Below, piece by piece: positions 6,265 to 12,563 of a stretch of DNA of 18,407 nucleotides. The stretch covers positions 1-18,407 of the forward strand of contig DFHY01000102.1 in NCBI GenBank assembly GCA_002371345.1. Reading direction: 5' to 3'. The DNA is from Lachnospiraceae bacterium UBA3711 (GTDB lineage Bacteria; Bacillota; Clostridia; Lachnospirales; Lachnospiraceae). The notes beneath the pieces were generated by a model. The model had not been told where the DNA came from, searched no databases, and saw only the letters and a list, made by a program, of their open reading frames with translations. Both the position numbers and the translations under genes were made by a program. Each line of letters begins with the position of its first letter. Within the stretch, counting starts at the first letter, position 1.

Positions 6265-7275
6265 ATGAAGAGAGAAAAGAAAATATTCGCTATCTGCGAC
6301 CTTGAGGAAGAATATGTTGTCCACCTGGCGGACTATCTCAACCAGAAGAGTGACCTGCCCTTCAGCGTCATGGCGTTTACCGGGCTGTCCCCTCTTATCG
6401 AATACGCGAAGGGGCATGAGATCGAGATACTCCTGATATCGACGGAAGCGATGAACGACGAAGTGCGTGAACTCAATGTGCACCGTATCATTATCCTGTC
6501 GGACGGCGAGACTCCGTACCTCGATACAGATGACCCGGTTATAGACAAGTATCAGGACTCGGACGCCATTGCCCGGCTGGTATGCCGGTACGCCGGCAAG
6601 GCAGCCTCACAGATTAAGGATTCTCTGGGAGACTGCCGTCTGATCGGCATATACTCACCTGTTGCCCGATGCGGGAAAACTTTGTTTTCTCTGACTCTGG
6701 CCCAGGCTCTCTCCCAGTCAGACAGGACATTATATCTGAACATGGAAAGCTGCAGCGGATTGGAGGGTCTGCTGAAGGCAAACTGGAGTGAAGACCTGGC
6801 GGATCTTATGTACGCCGCCAATACCGAGCAGGACAGTCTTCACTCCAGGCTTGAGAGTGTCACTCAGAGCTTCGGTGATCTTGATATATGTCCGCCTTCA
6901 TTTTTCCCTGAAGACCTGCGCGACGTCGGATGTCCTGAATGGATGCAGTTCTTCGCGTCTCTGGCTCAGGCGGGCGGGTACAAAGCCATAATTCTTGATA
7001 TAGGGGATCAGATCAAGGATATACCCGATCTTCTGAAAATGTGCTCCCAGGTTCTGTTTCCGGTTCTCCCTGATCCGGTATCCCGCTCCAAGGTCTCGCA
7101 GTTTGAGAAGAATCTGGAGGCATTGTCAATGGAAGATCTCAGGCGCGGGATGATACGCCTGTATCTGCCGTCCGTAACGGTACACAATCTCGGCGCGGCC
7201 CTGCTCGACGATCTTATGTACGGCGCCATGGGCCGTTTTGTCCGTCAGCTTGTTGAAGAGGAGCTGCAGGCTTGA
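6265..7275 (+). CDS. TadZ/CpaE-like MinD-family ATPase
   Basis: 336 residues. The N-terminal third (about 5-115) looks like a degenerate receiver-type domain: FAICDLEEEYVVHLADYL at the start and ILLISTEAM near 55-63, without a clear phosphorylatable Asp-Lys set. The C-terminal part is a ParA/MinD-type ATPase. The P-loop IYSPVARCGKT (129-139) is followed by LNMES (158-162) and AIILDIGDQ (241-249) in place of the usual Walker B. TadZ/CpaE proteins place the Flp-pilus machine in the cell. The Arg-Cys-Gly-Lys-Thr loop has a single lysine rather than the KGGxGKT deviant Walker A, a variation seen in Tad-type members. It partners the prepilin peptidase directly upstream. After it the cluster stops abruptly at the repeat elements; the rest of a Tad locus is absent. 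Confidence 0.8.
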   Translation: MKREKKIFAICDLEEEYVVHLADYLNQKSDLPFSVMAFTGLSPLIEYAKGHEIEILLISTEAMNDEVRELNVHRIIILSDGETPYLDTDDPVIDKYQDSDAIARLVCRYAGKAASQIKDSLGDCRLIGIYSPVARCGKTLFSLTLAQALSQSDRTLYLNMESCSGLEGLLKANWSEDLADLMYAANTEQDSLHSRLESVTQSFGDLDICPPSFFPEDLRDVGCPEWMQFFASLAQAGGYKAIILDIGDQIKDIPDLLKMCSQVLFPVLPDPVSRSKVSQFEKNLEALSMEDLRRGMIRLYLPSVTVHNLGAALLDDLMYGAMGRFVRQLVEEELQA

Positions 7276-7299
7276 TTTTTTCCATAATTCGTGTACGAT

Positions 7300-7529
7300 T
7301 ATTTGTAACTATTCAGCACCCCTGTAAGCTGTCAAAATTCAGGCCGGCAAGCTTGCTTGCCGGACGGATTTGACAGATTACAGGGGGCGGGCAAGGCGCG
7401 GAGCGCTTCCGCGCGCGGTGCGCGATGAGCTTGCGAACGCGGTGCGCGCGCGACTCCAGCGCCTCTGACCGTCCACAGCGAAGGACACGAAGTGTTCTGA
7501 GCTGTGGGGGTGCTGAATAGTTACAAATA
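7300..7529 (+). repeat. Repeat element A: 230-bp hairpin element with 23-bp inverted ends
   Basis: The 23-bp ends (7300-7322 and 7507-7529) are perfect inverted repeats, beginning TATTTGTAACTATTCAGC. Inside, 7319-7336 pairs with 7369-7386 over 18 bp with one mismatch, enclosing a further CCGGCAAGC (7344-7352)/GCTTGCCGG (7355-7363) stem. A GC-rich module follows (7388-7455) with two copies of GCGGTGCGCG. The right part holds CCACAGC (7473-7479)/GCTGTGG (7501-7507). Bases 7310-7455 are repeated about 97% identically in element B. No gene is visible in this stretch of over 400 bases; open frames across it are GC-skewed noise. It may act as a terminator for the tad pair or be a MITE-like element; no clear target duplication is seen. 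Confidence 0.85.
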
Positions 7530-7540
7530 TAACATCTTGT

Positions 7541-7699
7541 TTATTCAGCACCCCCTGTAAGCTGTCAAAATTCAGGCCGGCAAGCTTGCTTGCCGGACGG
7601 ATTTGACAGATTACGGTGGGCGGGCAAGGCGCGGAGCGCTTCCGTGCGCGGTGCGCGATGAGCTTGCGAACGCGGTGCGCGCGCGACTGAGTTGAATAA
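7541..7699 (+). repeat. Repeat element B: shorter tandem copy of element A
   Basis: Bases 7542-7688 repeat 7310-7455 with only about four differences, including one extra C. The ends again form an inverted pair, TTATTCA (7541-7547) with TGAATAA (7693-7699). Element B lacks the last ~55 bases of A, including the CCACAGC hairpin. Only 11 bp separate A from B, and B ends 20 bp before murG, so it must lie in or next to the murG leader. No murG promoter was confidently found in or after it. Confidence 0.85.
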
Positions 7700-7719
7700 T
7701 TGTACACGAGGAAACATAC

Positions 7720-8787
7720 ATGGGAAAAAGAATTGTTCTGACCGGCGGAGGCACTGCCGGCCATGTTACGCCGAATATAGCCCTGCTTCCATCCCTTCGT
7801 GAAGACGGATATAAGGTTTTCTACATCGGCTCTTATTCAGGTATAGAAAGATCATTGGTCACACAGCAGAATGTCCCCTACTATGGGATCTCCTCCGGAA
7901 AACTCCGCCGTTATTTTGACTGGCAGAACTTTACGGATCCGTTCCGCGTGGTCCATGGTTTTTTTCAGGCGAAGAAGCTGCTCAGGAAGCTCCGCCCTGA
8001 CGTTATCTTCTCAAAAGGAGGTTTTGTCAGCGTTCCGGTAGTCAGGGCCGCGGCGTCTCTTCACATTCCCACGATCATACACGAATCCGATATGACCCCC
8101 GGTCTGGCGAACCGGCTGGCGATTCCGGCCGCGACTAAGGTATGCTGCTCATTTCCTGAGACTATGAAGTATCTCCCCTCCGACAAGGCCGTACTTACAG
8201 GCTCCCCTATCCGCAGAGAGCTCCTGCAGGGAAACCGTCAGGACGCGCTTAAGTTCCTGGGCTGGGAGGACAGCATGAAGCCCGTGCTTCTTGTCATCGG
8301 AGGAAGCCAGGGATCTGCCGTCATCAACAGGGCGCTACGGCAGGATCTTGACATCCTGCTTAATGATGTCCGGATCATACATCTGTGCGGAAAAGGAAAT
8401 CTGGATGATTCCCTTAACTCAAAAGAGGGATATGTACAGCTTGAGTATGTGTCGGATGAACTAAAGGATCTGTTCGCTCTGTGTGATTTTGTCCTGTCCA
8501 GGGCAGGAGCGAATTCCATCTGCGAGCTCCTTGCCCTCAGAAAGCCGAACCTGCTCGTTCCCCTGTCCGCCGCCTCAAGCCGCGGCGACCAGATCCTGAA
8601 CGCGGATTCCTATCAAAAACAGGGCTACAGCCTGGTTCTGAAGGAGGAGCTTCTGACGCCTGCGTCACTGCTTCATTCCCTGAAAGAGCTCTATGATAAC
8701 AAGGACAAATACATCGCCGCGATGTCGACCAGCAGCCAGAGCAGCGCGATTGATATGATTATGGACCTTATCCGGTCCTGCTCTTAA
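7720..8787 (+). CDS. murG: UDP-GlcNAc:undecaprenyl-PP-MurNAc-pentapeptide GlcNAc transferase
   Basis: 355 residues, normal length. MurG transfers GlcNAc to lipid I to make lipid II at the cytosolic membrane face, the last intracellular step of peptidoglycan synthesis. Two GT-B Rossmann domains are visible: the N-terminal glycine-rich loop GGGTAGHVTP (9-18), SKGGFVSVP (98-106) and HESD (121-124) for the acceptor side; GGSQGS (194-199) and SRAGANSICELLALRKP (260-276) for the UDP-GlcNAc side. GAGGAAA precedes the ATG. The gene is away from the usual division/cell-wall cluster: its upstream neighbour is a repeat pair and downstream, after 19 bp, is an aminotransferase. It probably is co-transcribed with that gene. 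Confidence 0.96.
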   Translation: MGKRIVLTGGGTAGHVTPNIALLPSLREDGYKVFYIGSYSGIERSLVTQQNVPYYGISSGKLRRYFDWQNFTDPFRVVHGFFQAKKLLRKLRPDVIFSKGGFVSVPVVRAAASLHIPTIIHESDMTPGLANRLAIPAATKVCCSFPETMKYLPSDKAVLTGSPIRRELLQGNRQDALKFLGWEDSMKPVLLVIGGSQGSAVINRALRQDLDILLNDVRIIHLCGKGNLDDSLNSKEGYVQLEYVSDELKDLFALCDFVLSRAGANSICELLALRKPNLLVPLSAASSRGDQILNADSYQKQGYSLVLKEELLTPASLLHSLKELYDNKDKYIAAMSTSSQSSAIDMIMDLIRSCS

Positions 8788-8806
8788 TGAAACGGAGATT
8801 CATGCC

Positions 8807-9976
8807 ATGAGCCATTTTACATTTTCACACAGATCCATGAAATTCCAGGCGGGAATCTTCGCCATCCTTGACGAAAAGAAAAGACAGCTCCAGAAAGAAG
8901 GCCGGACAATATACAATCTTTCTGTCGGCACGCCTGATTTTCCGACGCCGCCGCACGTCACCCAGGCGGTCAGTGAAGCCGCGAAAGATCCCGTGAATTA
9001 TAAGTACTCTCTTACAGACCGGCCGTTCCTCCTGGATGCCGTTAAGGGTTTCTATCAGCGCCGGTTTTCTGTAGAGCTCGAAGATGATGAGATTATGACT
9101 ATCAGCGGGTCTCAGGAGGGTATGGCGCATATCGCGCTTGCTCTGTGTGATCCCGGAGATATCGTGCTGGTTCCGAATCCAGGATATCCGATCTTTTCCA
9201 TAGGCCCGCAGCTGTGCGCGGCGATAGCGGAAACCTACGATCTGCTTCCTGACAAGGGCTATCTGCCGGATCTTGAAGCTATTCCTGATGATATCGCCGA
9301 CAGAGCAAAGTATATACTGGTTTCATACCCACTCAATCCTGTCTGCGCGGCGGCGGATGATGAATTCTATATCCATCTGATCGAATGGGCCGTTAAGCAC
9401 GATATCATCGTCATCCATGACAACGCCTACTCCGATATAATCTACGGCGGCCGGATCGGAAAGTCTTTCCTGTCATACCCAGGGGCAAAGCAGATCGGCG
9501 TAGAATTCTATTCGCTCTCAAAATCATACAATATGACCGGAGCCAGAACCTCTCTAGTCGTCGGAAACCGTGATATCGTCAAGGTGTTCAGAGATGTCAG
9601 GAGCCAGTTTGACTACGGTATGTTCCTGCCGCTTCAGTATGGTATAGCTGCCGCCCTGAACGGACCTCAGGACAGCGTGAGGAAGCAGTGCGCCGACTAT
9701 GAAGAGCGCATGAAGACTCTCTGCGGAAGTCTTCGCAGGATAGGCTGGGATGTTCCCGACTCGGAGGGAACCATGTTTGTCTGGGCTCCTCTTCCGTCGG
9801 GATACAGTGATTCAACCGCGTTTACGATGGAGCTTATGGAGAAGAGCGGAGTTATCGTAACTCCCGGCGCCTCATTCGGAACACTCGGAGAAGGCTATGT
9901 CCGTATGGCTCTTGTCCTGCCCCCGGAAAAGATGAAGGCGGCCGCCGAAGCGATCCGCCTTAGTAATATACTATGA
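8807..9976 (+). CDS. Class I/II PLP-dependent aminotransferase (possibly DapL-like)
   Basis: 389 residues, fold type I aminotransferase. The N-terminal NLSVGTPDFPTPPHV (37-51) is the substrate-recognition strand, YKYSLT the usual Tyr loop, HDNAYSD (204-210) holds the PLP-binding Asp205 and Tyr208, SLSKSYNMTGAR (236-247) holds the Schiff-base Lys239, and YVRMAL (364-369) holds the carboxylate-binding Arg366. The overall layout resembles LL-diaminopimelate and aspartate-type aminotransferases. The usual NNPTGA loop is changed to LNPVCA (176-181), keeping Asn177 and Pro178. It follows murG by 19 bp, and a role in cell-wall diaminopimelate supply would fit, but substrate cannot be assigned by eye. 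The start at 8807 is used because the ATG at 8802 meets a stop two codons later. Confidence 0.85.
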   Translation: MSHFTFSHRSMKFQAGIFAILDEKKRQLQKEGRTIYNLSVGTPDFPTPPHVTQAVSEAAKDPVNYKYSLTDRPFLLDAVKGFYQRRFSVELEDDEIMTISGSQEGMAHIALALCDPGDIVLVPNPGYPIFSIGPQLCAAIAETYDLLPDKGYLPDLEAIPDDIADRAKYILVSYPLNPVCAAADDEFYIHLIEWAVKHDIIVIHDNAYSDIIYGGRIGKSFLSYPGAKQIGVEFYSLSKSYNMTGARTSLVVGNRDIVKVFRDVRSQFDYGMFLPLQYGIAAALNGPQDSVRKQCADYEERMKTLCGSLRRIGWDVPDSEGTMFVWAPLPSGYSDSTAFTMELMEKSGVIVTPGASFGTLGEGYVRMALVLPPEKMKAAAEAIRLSNIL

Positions 9977-10057
9977 TGATGTAAAGGTCGCGAGAGTTGC
10001 GAAGCAACGAAGCGATCCGTACATCATGGTTGGGGGAAAAAGGGTGCTTTTGACCCC
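9974..10057 (+). repeat. Hairpin repeat between convergent genes
   Basis: It overlaps the aminotransferase stop codon. ATGATGTA (9976-9983) pairs with TACATCAT (10020-10027); inside, a TCGC/GCGA pairing encloses GTTGC (9996-10000) GAA GCAAC (10004-10008). The left end TGATGATGTAAAGGTC (9974-9989) occurs identically at 12361-12376. The right end CTTTTGACCCC (10047-10057) matches bases 6-16. It may terminate transcription for the two convergent genes, but there is no clear T-run. Confidence 0.65.
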
Positions 10058-10072
10058 GGTATATTGATATTA

Positions 10073-11941
10073 TCAGGTTCCTCTGCGGTGCTTCTTGTTC
10101 CTGTACATCAGTGTATCCGCCTCCTGAATATATTCCTCAAGAGACTTGCCGCTGTCTTTATCCGTCCGTATGATCCCGACGCTCATGCTCAGGTCAAACG
10201 GGCGGTTTCTTCTCTCATTTTCCTTCCTCAGGTTCGCCCTGAGCTCTTCTTCAAATCCGCTTCTCAGGACCGATGTTATCACCAGGAATTCATCGCCTCC
10301 GAACCGCATGACGAAGTCATCATGCCCGCAGACAGAGCTGAGTATACTTGCGCTCTCACGTATCGCCTCATCTCCCATATCATGTCCGTAGCGGTCATTT
10401 ATCCCCTTTAATCCATCCATATCTATGAAGATTATCTGCGCGCCTCCGTCCCTGCCAATAAAGCTCCTGCAGATCTCTTCCGCGAAGCGTTCATATCCTG
10501 ACCGGTTAAACAGTCCTGTCAGGCGGTCTTTGACATACAGCCTGTCAAGCATCTGATTCAGGTACCTGAGAAGGCCTTTCTTTCGCACATTTTCCACAGC
10601 TATCTCCAGGAAACTGAACAGGTTTCTGTGAAGATTGAGCTGAGCCGCCTCGCTTATATCATTTAATACAAGGTACCCTATCGACCAGGTGTTGTAGTGG
10701 ATCGGATAGAACACCAGGAACCGCTCCTTTTCAAGCAGATGCTCCGGAAGCAGCATCCCGGCGGGGAACCTCTCTTCTCTGATACTGCCGTCATCGTCTT
10801 CACTGACAAGGATCATATTCTCGCCGAATGACTCTGTATCATGCCGGAAGTTATCCTTATCATAGTTGTCATAATAGTAATCGTTGACACACAGGCATGC
10901 CATATCGCAGCTTAAAACATCATGGTTCCCGCCGACCACCGACATCAGATGGCGAAGGTCCGGAACATCCAGAAGCTGCTCCGTCAGTCTGGCCTGCTCC
11001 GTATGAAAGCCTTTTAAAAACCGTGATCTCTTAAAATACAGCCGCACTGTATCCTGAGGCCTTACCGCGGCCTGACAGCCGCACGACTGCGAATGGATAA
11101 CCTGATACGGAAGAGACAGTCCCTCCCCGGCCGCGGCACCATTCTCTATCATCTGTACCACCGTTTCCATGGCCAGATAAGTGGCAAGGTCAAAGTCCCT
11201 GTTTACCGTCGTCAGCTGAGGATCAGACAGTATCGCGCTGGAAACGTTGTCGAATCCGGTTATAATCACATCCTTCGGAACGCTGATTCCGTTCGAGGCG
11301 AAGGTCTCAAGCATGGCGAGCGCCATCTCATCGTTCGCGCAGATGAAAGCATCCGGAAGCTCCCTTCCTTCCTGCAGCCACATTTCCGCAACCCGGGTTC
11401 CGTCCTGCGCTTTCCATGAACACTCTATAACCTCGGCACAGGATTCACTAATACCGGCCTCCCGGCACGCGTCCAGAAAGCCCTCCATACGAAGTCTGCC
11501 TGAAGGACTGCCGTTATTCATGATGCCTGTAAGATACACCAGACGGCGCGCTCCGTGACTGCGGATCACATGCTCCGTGATATCGTGCTGGGCGCTGCGG
11601 TTGTCAAGCCCGAGAAACGCGCACCCCTCCATGGGGCAGTCAATGCTGACCGCCGGAATCCCCGACTCTATTACCCGCCGGGAAATGCTCTCCCGCGCCT
11701 CTTTCAGTACAACCTGGTTTCCCTGAATCAGCAAGCCGTCAAAATCTGCAAGATCCGCCAGCTCAAAGATACCGTACTCTATCCGGCTCTTCGCGTTATC
11801 CACTTCACTTCCGAAGCAGTCAAATACACAGACCCTGACGTTTTCATGATCCCTGATATACTTCTTCAGCCCATGCATCGTGTTTTCAACCAGCTCACAA
11901 TTCCAGTCAACGGTAAAAAACGCGATTCGATACTCTCTCAT
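10073..11941 (-). CDS. Cytosolic LacI-type sensor fused to a GGDEF diguanylate cyclase
   Basis: 622 residues from the chosen ATG. Residues about 4-285 form a periplasmic-binding-protein-1/LacI-type ligand domain (for example ICANDEMALAMLETF and VIITGFDNVSSAI, 200-236), but there is no N-terminal HTH and no signal peptide or membrane span. The ligand is therefore probably sensed in the cytosol. A Cys-rich linker (SCGCQ, about 286-290) and a less defined domain (300-450) precede the cyclase. GGDEF is intact: IDMDGLKGINDRYGHDMGD (506-524) and RFGGDEF (546-552), so synthesis of c-di-GMP is likely. The inhibitory RxxD site is changed to CGHD (538-541), predicting weak product feedback. The ATG at 11941 has GGAG eight bases upstream; the upstream GTG at 11950 overlaps that site. 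The gene is convergent with the aminotransferase. Confidence 0.88.
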   Translation of the reverse strand: MREYRIAFFTVDWNCELVENTMHGLKKYIRDHENVRVCVFDCFGSEVDNAKSRIEYGIFELADLADFDGLLIQGNQVVLKEARESISRRVIESGIPAVSIDCPMEGCAFLGLDNRSAQHDITEHVIRSHGARRLVYLTGIMNNGSPSGRLRMEGFLDACREAGISESCAEVIECSWKAQDGTRVAEMWLQEGRELPDAFICANDEMALAMLETFASNGISVPKDVIITGFDNVSSAILSDPQLTTVNRDFDLATYLAMETVVQMIENGAAAGEGLSLPYQVIHSQSCGCQAAVRPQDTVRLYFKRSRFLKGFHTEQARLTEQLLDVPDLRHLMSVVGGNHDVLSCDMACLCVNDYYYDNYDKDNFRHDTESFGENMILVSEDDDGSIREERFPAGMLLPEHLLEKERFLVFYPIHYNTWSIGYLVLNDISEAAQLNLHRNLFSFLEIAVENVRKKGLLRYLNQMLDRLYVKDRLTGLFNRSGYERFAEEICRSFIGRDGGAQIIFIDMDGLKGINDRYGHDMGDEAIRESASILSSVCGHDDFVMRFGGDEFLVITSVLRSGFEEELRANLRKENERRNRPFDLSMSVGIIRTDKDSGKSLEEYIQEADTLMYRNKKHRRGT

Positions 11942-11949
11942 AACTCTCA

Positions 11950-11953
11950 CTCC
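11950..11953 (-). promoter_or_regulatory. Ribosome-binding site fixing the GGDEF gene start
   Basis: On the minus strand GGAG occupies 11953-11950, eight bases before the ATG at 11941-11939. The alternative GTG start at 11950-11948 overlaps it and has no site of its own. Confidence 0.7.
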
Positions 11954-11971
11954 AGGATGTCAATGCTGCTG

Positions 11972-12007
11972 ATTATGTCAGTCCGCTCTTTCCGGCACAT
12001 GCCGGAA
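11972..12007 (-). promoter_or_regulatory. Candidate promoter and overlapping palindrome for the GGDEF gene
   Basis: On the minus strand an extended -10, TGACATAAT, lies at 11980-11972, about 30 bases before the start codon. An 18-bp palindrome, TTCCGGCA-N2-TGCCGGAA (11990-12007), covers the region where the -35 would be. No strong -35 hexamer is present. This arrangement suggests a regulated promoter, with the palindrome as operator; the palindrome lacks a T-run in either direction, so a terminator is less likely. Confidence 0.4.
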
Positions 12008-12023
12008 GGCTGTATTTCTTAAT

Positions 12024-12341
12024 TCAAGTATAAGACTTTTCCTCCATCTGTTTCAACTCCGGAAAAACCGTAAGCACCATAGTTGTATAGCAGGCAAGTC
12101 CGCCGATCACATTTGAAATGGGTTCCGCCATGAATACTCCCCTGGGGCCCAGATTGAACGCATATGGAAGTATAAATGTCAGGGGGACGACTATCACTGC
12201 CTTGCGGAGCAGTGAGAAGAATATCGCCTTCCTGCTCTTCCCGAGAGCCTTGAATGTACTCTGTCCGGTCAGAACCGCGCACATTGCCACAGTCTGAAAT
12301 GCTTCGAATATGCGGTGACACTGAATAGCTGCTGGAACATA
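12024..12341 (-). pseudogene. 3' remnant of a MATE-family efflux transporter
   Basis: The frame encodes only the last ~100 residues of a MATE (multidrug and toxin extrusion) transporter, a family normally about 450 residues long. Recognisable pieces are FEAFQTVAMCAVLTGQSTF, ALGKSRKAIFFSLLRK, and YAFNLGPRGVFMAEPISN, typical of the final three helices. Upstream the frame closes with TAA at 12342-12344, and 20 bp further the ATGATGT repeat begins. No ribosome-binding site or full N-terminus exists, and a GTG at 12290 is just an internal codon. It is read as a decayed or recombinationally truncated gene. The boundary where MATE similarity ends is approximate. Confidence 0.75.
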
Positions 12342-12360
12342 TTAATAAACTCTGATAAAC

Positions 12361-12503
12361 TGATGATGTAAAGGTCAAAAGCCCTGAAGCCGAGGCAAGC
12401 TTGCTGAGTCGCGCGCGCACCGCGTCCGCTGGGTCTCGCCTTCCGGCTCGGTCGGTGCTAAACGCTTGCCACCGGCAAGCAGCACCCTCACGCACCGCGC
12501 GCG
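12361..12503 (+). repeat. Composite repeat: ATGATGT end plus GC-rich module
   Basis: It starts with TGATGATGTAAAGGTC, identical to 9974-9989. Bases 12407-12429 are the reverse complement of 7433-7455 with one mismatch, and 12491-12503 is the exact reverse complement of 7410-7422. Between these shared borders, elements A and B have only a few bases, while here about 60 bases are inserted. The insert contains a strong double stem: GGTGCT (12454-12459)/AGCACC (12481-12486) around GCTTGCC (12464-12470)/GGCAAGC (12474-12480). It fills the gap between the MATE remnant and the K+ channel gene; no gene is visible in it. Confidence 0.7.
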
Positions 12504-12563
12504 ATATGCTTACCAGCCTGCAGAGTAAAAATGGCACACCATCAAGAACAGTCAGGACTCACC

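Noticed and set aside
7300..7529. Insertion sequence with transposase
   Set aside because: The inverted ends are convincing but there is no transposase frame and no clear target-site duplication.
7300..7699. CRISPR array
   Set aside because: Only two long copies with near-identical interior, no short repeats with regular unique spacers, and no cas genes.
7378..7764. 128-codon minus-strand open frame across the repeats and murG start
   Set aside because: It runs over two copies of a hairpin repeat and into murG antisense; it has no homology-like motifs or ribosome-binding site.
10064..10411. Plus-strand frames opposite the GGDEF domain
   Set aside because: Shadows of the highly conserved GGDEF coding sequence on the minus strand.
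12019..12537. 172-codon minus-strand open frame over the MATE remnant and composite repeat
   Set aside because: Out of frame with the recognisable MATE residues, and the remainder is translated repeat DNA.
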